A DNA stretch of 64,000 bases from Mycobacterium sp. 3519A (lineage in GTDB: Bacteria > Actinomycetota > Actinomycetes > Mycobacteriales > Mycobacteriaceae): positions 2,129,621 to 2,193,620 of the forward strand of contig NZ_OESG01000013.1 in assembly GCF_900240945.1 (NCBI RefSeq), in the 5' to 3' direction. The notes beneath the pieces are model-generated. The model saw only the letters and a list, made by a program, of their open reading frames with translations, was not told the origin of the DNA and did not search any database. Positions within the stretch are counted from its first letter, which is position 1; every line of letters begins with the position of its first letter. The position numbers and the translations under genes are program-made. Positions 62,128 to 64,000 of this stretch are shown piece by piece.

Positions 62128-62916
62128 ATGACAAGCAAGCCAATCGTGGTCGGCATCGACGGTTCTGAGGCGGCCATCAAGGCTGCGGAGTGGGCGACCG
62201 ATGAAGCCATCAACCGCAACGGACCGGTGCGGTTGATTTACGTGATGAAGGCCAACCATCCTTCGATGGAGGCGTATCAACTGGATCTGGAGTCGGCTGA
62301 AACCGCGCTTCGCGCAGCACAATCAGCAGTGGAGGCCATCGGCAAGCCGGTCAAAATCGAAACCGTCATCGAATCAGGGCTTCCCAGCGTGAAGCTGATC
62401 TCCGCCTCAGTGGATGCCGACATGGTCTGCGTAGGCAGCACGGGAATCGGCAGCTATGCACGGGCATTGCTGGGCTCCACTGTGGCTGACGTCGCGGAGA
62501 AGGCGCGTTGCACTACAGCGGTGATTCGTGCCAGTGATGAGCAACCCCGAGCCGACATCAACTGGGTGGTGGTCGCATTGAACGATGATCCCGACAACGG
62601 GGCCGTCGCTGACTTCGCGATGGGTGAGGGGGCGCTGCGGAAAGCACCCGTGCTCGCCATCGGGACGGAATTGCAGCATCTGGACCATGCGTTGGAGCGC
62701 CGAGTCGAAATGCTGAGGCGTCGCAACCCCGACGTTCATGTCTACCCGGTTGCCACCGAGGAGGACATCGCTGGCTTTCTCGAGGACAATCTCGAGCGCG
62801 TGCAGCTCGTCGTCATCGGCGGCTCGGACGCCGACGAAGTGGCGCGAATCGTTGGGCCGCACGGTCATCCGGTCTATCGGCACGCCCAGTCGTCCGTGGT
62901 GGTCGTGCGCGGCTAG
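62128..62916 (+). CDS. Universal stress protein (Rv3134c-like)
   Basis: A 262-residue USP. Domain 1 begins KPIVVGIDGSEAAIKAAEWATDEA and has a G-2x-G loop in VCVGSTGIGSYARALLGSTVADVA. Domain 2 (NWVVVALNDDPDNGAVADFAMGEGAL) lacks a clear ATP loop (VIGGSDADEVARIVG). In this it resembles the USP before dosR more than its immediate neighbour. The stop codon TAG is part of the 5-6 bp duplicated by the IS481-family insertion, and the gene is intact. Confidence 0.88.
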   Translation: MTSKPIVVGIDGSEAAIKAAEWATDEAINRNGPVRLIYVMKANHPSMEAYQLDLESAETALRAAQSAVEAIGKPVKIETVIESGLPSVKLISASVDADMVCVGSTGIGSYARALLGSTVADVAEKARCTTAVIRASDEQPRADINWVVVALNDDPDNGAVADFAMGEGALRKAPVLAIGTELQHLDHALERRVEMLRRRNPDVHVYPVATEEDIAGFLEDNLERVQLVVIGGSDADEVARIVGPHGHPVYRHAQSSVVVVRG

Positions 62917-62917
62917 G

Positions 62918-63995
62918 TGTACCCGGACCGGACGTTCGTAGCAGGCGTGTCGGCTTGATGTGAGGAGAACCCCCGGGTGGGGTGTGGCTTGTCTAGGTCC
63001 ACCACCGTCCGGAGGTTCTCGTGTCCCACCGTAATGCCCGTACTACGTTTCATGGCCGCCTGCTGATGGTGCGCCGCTATCAATCAGGCTGGGCTAAGGC
63101 CCATATCGCCAAAGCGATGGGAGTGTCACGCAAGTGCGTGCACACCTGGATAAGCCGGTTTGAGTCCGAGGGCGAAGCCGGGCTTGCTGACCGGTCATCG
63201 CGGCCGCACACGACCCCGACCCGCACGCCACGTGGCGTTGAGAACCAGATCGTGGCCTGGCGCCGGCGCCACCGCTGCGGTCCGGACGAAATCGGCGCCA
63301 AGCTCGGGGTGTGCGCCCGCACGGTGTCGCGCGTACTGAACCGGCGCCATGTGCCCTACTTGCGTGACTGCGACCCGATGACCGGTCAGGTAATCCGCGC
63401 CTCGAAGTCCACTGCCATTCGATACGAACGGGACCGGCCAGGCGAACTGGTGCACATGGATGTCAAGAAACTTGGCCGCATCCCCGACGGCGGTGGATGG
63501 CGAGCGTATGGGCGAGGACGCGCTCCGGATCGAGAACGCAAGCATGGCAACGGATTCGACTTCGTTCACTCACTTGTCGATGATCATTCCCGGCTCGCCT
63601 ACTCCGAGATCTTGCCCGACGAAAAAGGCGCCACCTGCGCAGGCTTCCTGCGACGCGCGGCAGCCAACTTTTCCAGCCACGGCATCACCACCATCGAGCG
63701 GGTGATGACCGACAACGCGTGGGCCTACCGCTACTCACTGCGCGAAGTCTGTGCAGAGATCGGCGCCCATCAGGTCTTCATCAAACCGCACTGCCCCTGG
63801 CAAAACGGCAAGGTAGAGCGCCTCAACCGCACCTTGCAGACCGAATGGGCCTACCGACAGACCTTCGCCACCAACGCCCAACGCGCCGCAGCCCTTGCAC
63901 CCTGGCTCAACTACTACAACACTCAACGCCGCCACAGTGCACTCGGTGGCCTACCACCCATCAGCCGACTGTGACCAACCTACTGTCCGGGTACA
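62918..63995 (+). mobile_element. IS481-family insertion sequence (about 1078 bp)
   Basis: Ends are TGTACCCGGAC (62918) and its inverse GTCCGGGTACA (to 63995). GCTAG stands at 62912-62916 and again at 63996-64000 at the edge of the window, so the target duplication is probably GCTAGG (6 bp; the last base is outside). One transposase gene fills it. Confidence 0.85.
63021..63974 (+). CDS. IS481-family transposase
   Basis: A 317-residue integrase-core transposase. N-terminal helix-turn-helix (SGWAKAHIAKAMGVSRKCVHTWISRF) and DDE core: HMDVKKLGRIPDGGG (first Asp), VMTDNAWAY (second Asp), and NGKVERLNRTLQTEWAY (Glu). C-terminal LNYYNTQRRHSALGGLPP is typical. The GTG start is preceded by GGAGG. The frame is intact. 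Confidence 0.95.
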   Translation: MSHRNARTTFHGRLLMVRRYQSGWAKAHIAKAMGVSRKCVHTWISRFESEGEAGLADRSSRPHTTPTRTPRGVENQIVAWRRRHRCGPDEIGAKLGVCARTVSRVLNRRHVPYLRDCDPMTGQVIRASKSTAIRYERDRPGELVHMDVKKLGRIPDGGGWRAYGRGRAPDRERKHGNGFDFVHSLVDDHSRLAYSEILPDEKGATCAGFLRRAAANFSSHGITTIERVMTDNAWAYRYSLREVCAEIGAHQVFIKPHCPWQNGKVERLNRTLQTEWAYRQTFATNAQRAAALAPWLNYYNTQRRHSALGGLPPISRL

Positions 63996-64000
63996 GCTAG

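Overview
The window is high-GC DNA from a mycobacterium, most likely a fast-growing, Mycolicibacterium-type species. The evidence is gene content and gene order. From left to right it carries an ArsB-type transporter, a CBS protein, dxs, RNase D, a DUF3000 gene, hemE-hemY-hemQ, a methyltransferase, msrB, aftC, a TAP-like hydrolase, a RibD-like reductase, an AFG1/ZapE ATPase, a GNAT gene, an exported protein and clpC2. This is the order I know from the M. tuberculosis Rv2685-Rv2667 stretch, read here in the opposite sense. Many genes look leaderless, with a TANNNT box 6-7 nt before ATG or GTG, which is common in mycobacteria.

Region 1 (1-24.4 kb) is this conserved backbone with lineage-specific inserts: NhaA, an alpha/beta hydrolase, NAD-formate dehydrogenase with a divergent LysR regulator, a PhoD-like phosphatase, an NAD-malic enzyme, a secreted peptide and an MmpL4/5-like RND transporter. 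Two 1309-bp copies of one IS30-family element, in opposite orientations, sit 15.9 kb apart. Each lies at the exact centre of a different intergenic inverted repeat, with a 3-bp target duplication.

Region 2 (24.4-35.3 kb) looks inserted between msrB and aftC. A kinase-like gene, a 2128-residue protein and msrB form a tightly coupled unit. The large protein has zinc ribbons, a class III nucleotide cyclase domain, a STAND-type ATPase, a helical region and four tandem units of about 272 residues that look like paired NTF2/SnoaL folds. Divergent to it is a second cyclase-ATPase protein ending in a LuxR helix-turn-helix. A perfect 14-bp palindrome lies between the two transcription units. This is my best candidate for an undescribed signalling system.

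Region 3 (35.3-45.5 kb) returns to the backbone: aftC, lipoprotein hydrolase, RibD-like protein, ZapE, GNAT, exported protein, PPOX, an ECF sigma-Ogt pair and clpC2 with two operator-like dyads. Small hypothetical genes follow, including a 53-residue Cys-rich membrane protein.

Region 4 (45.5-47.6 kb) holds tRNA-Val(GAC), tRNA-Cys and tRNA-Gly on the minus strand and tRNA-Val(CAC) on the plus strand. The last is followed by the decayed remains of a tyrosine integrase and a hydrolase, which suggests an old tRNA-targeted integration.

Region 5 (47.8-64 kb) is a dormancy (DosR-type) island: a type II NADH dehydrogenase-like protein, two Acg-like nitroreductases, an Rv1733c-like membrane protein, five universal stress proteins, a DosR orthologue without an adjacent DosS, an Rv2004c-like kinase/ATPase, a Tgs-like acyltransferase, an ANTAR protein and a STAS-HATPase fusion. 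DosR-like boxes precede most of the transcription units. An IS481-family element ends the window, inserted directly behind the last stress-protein gene.
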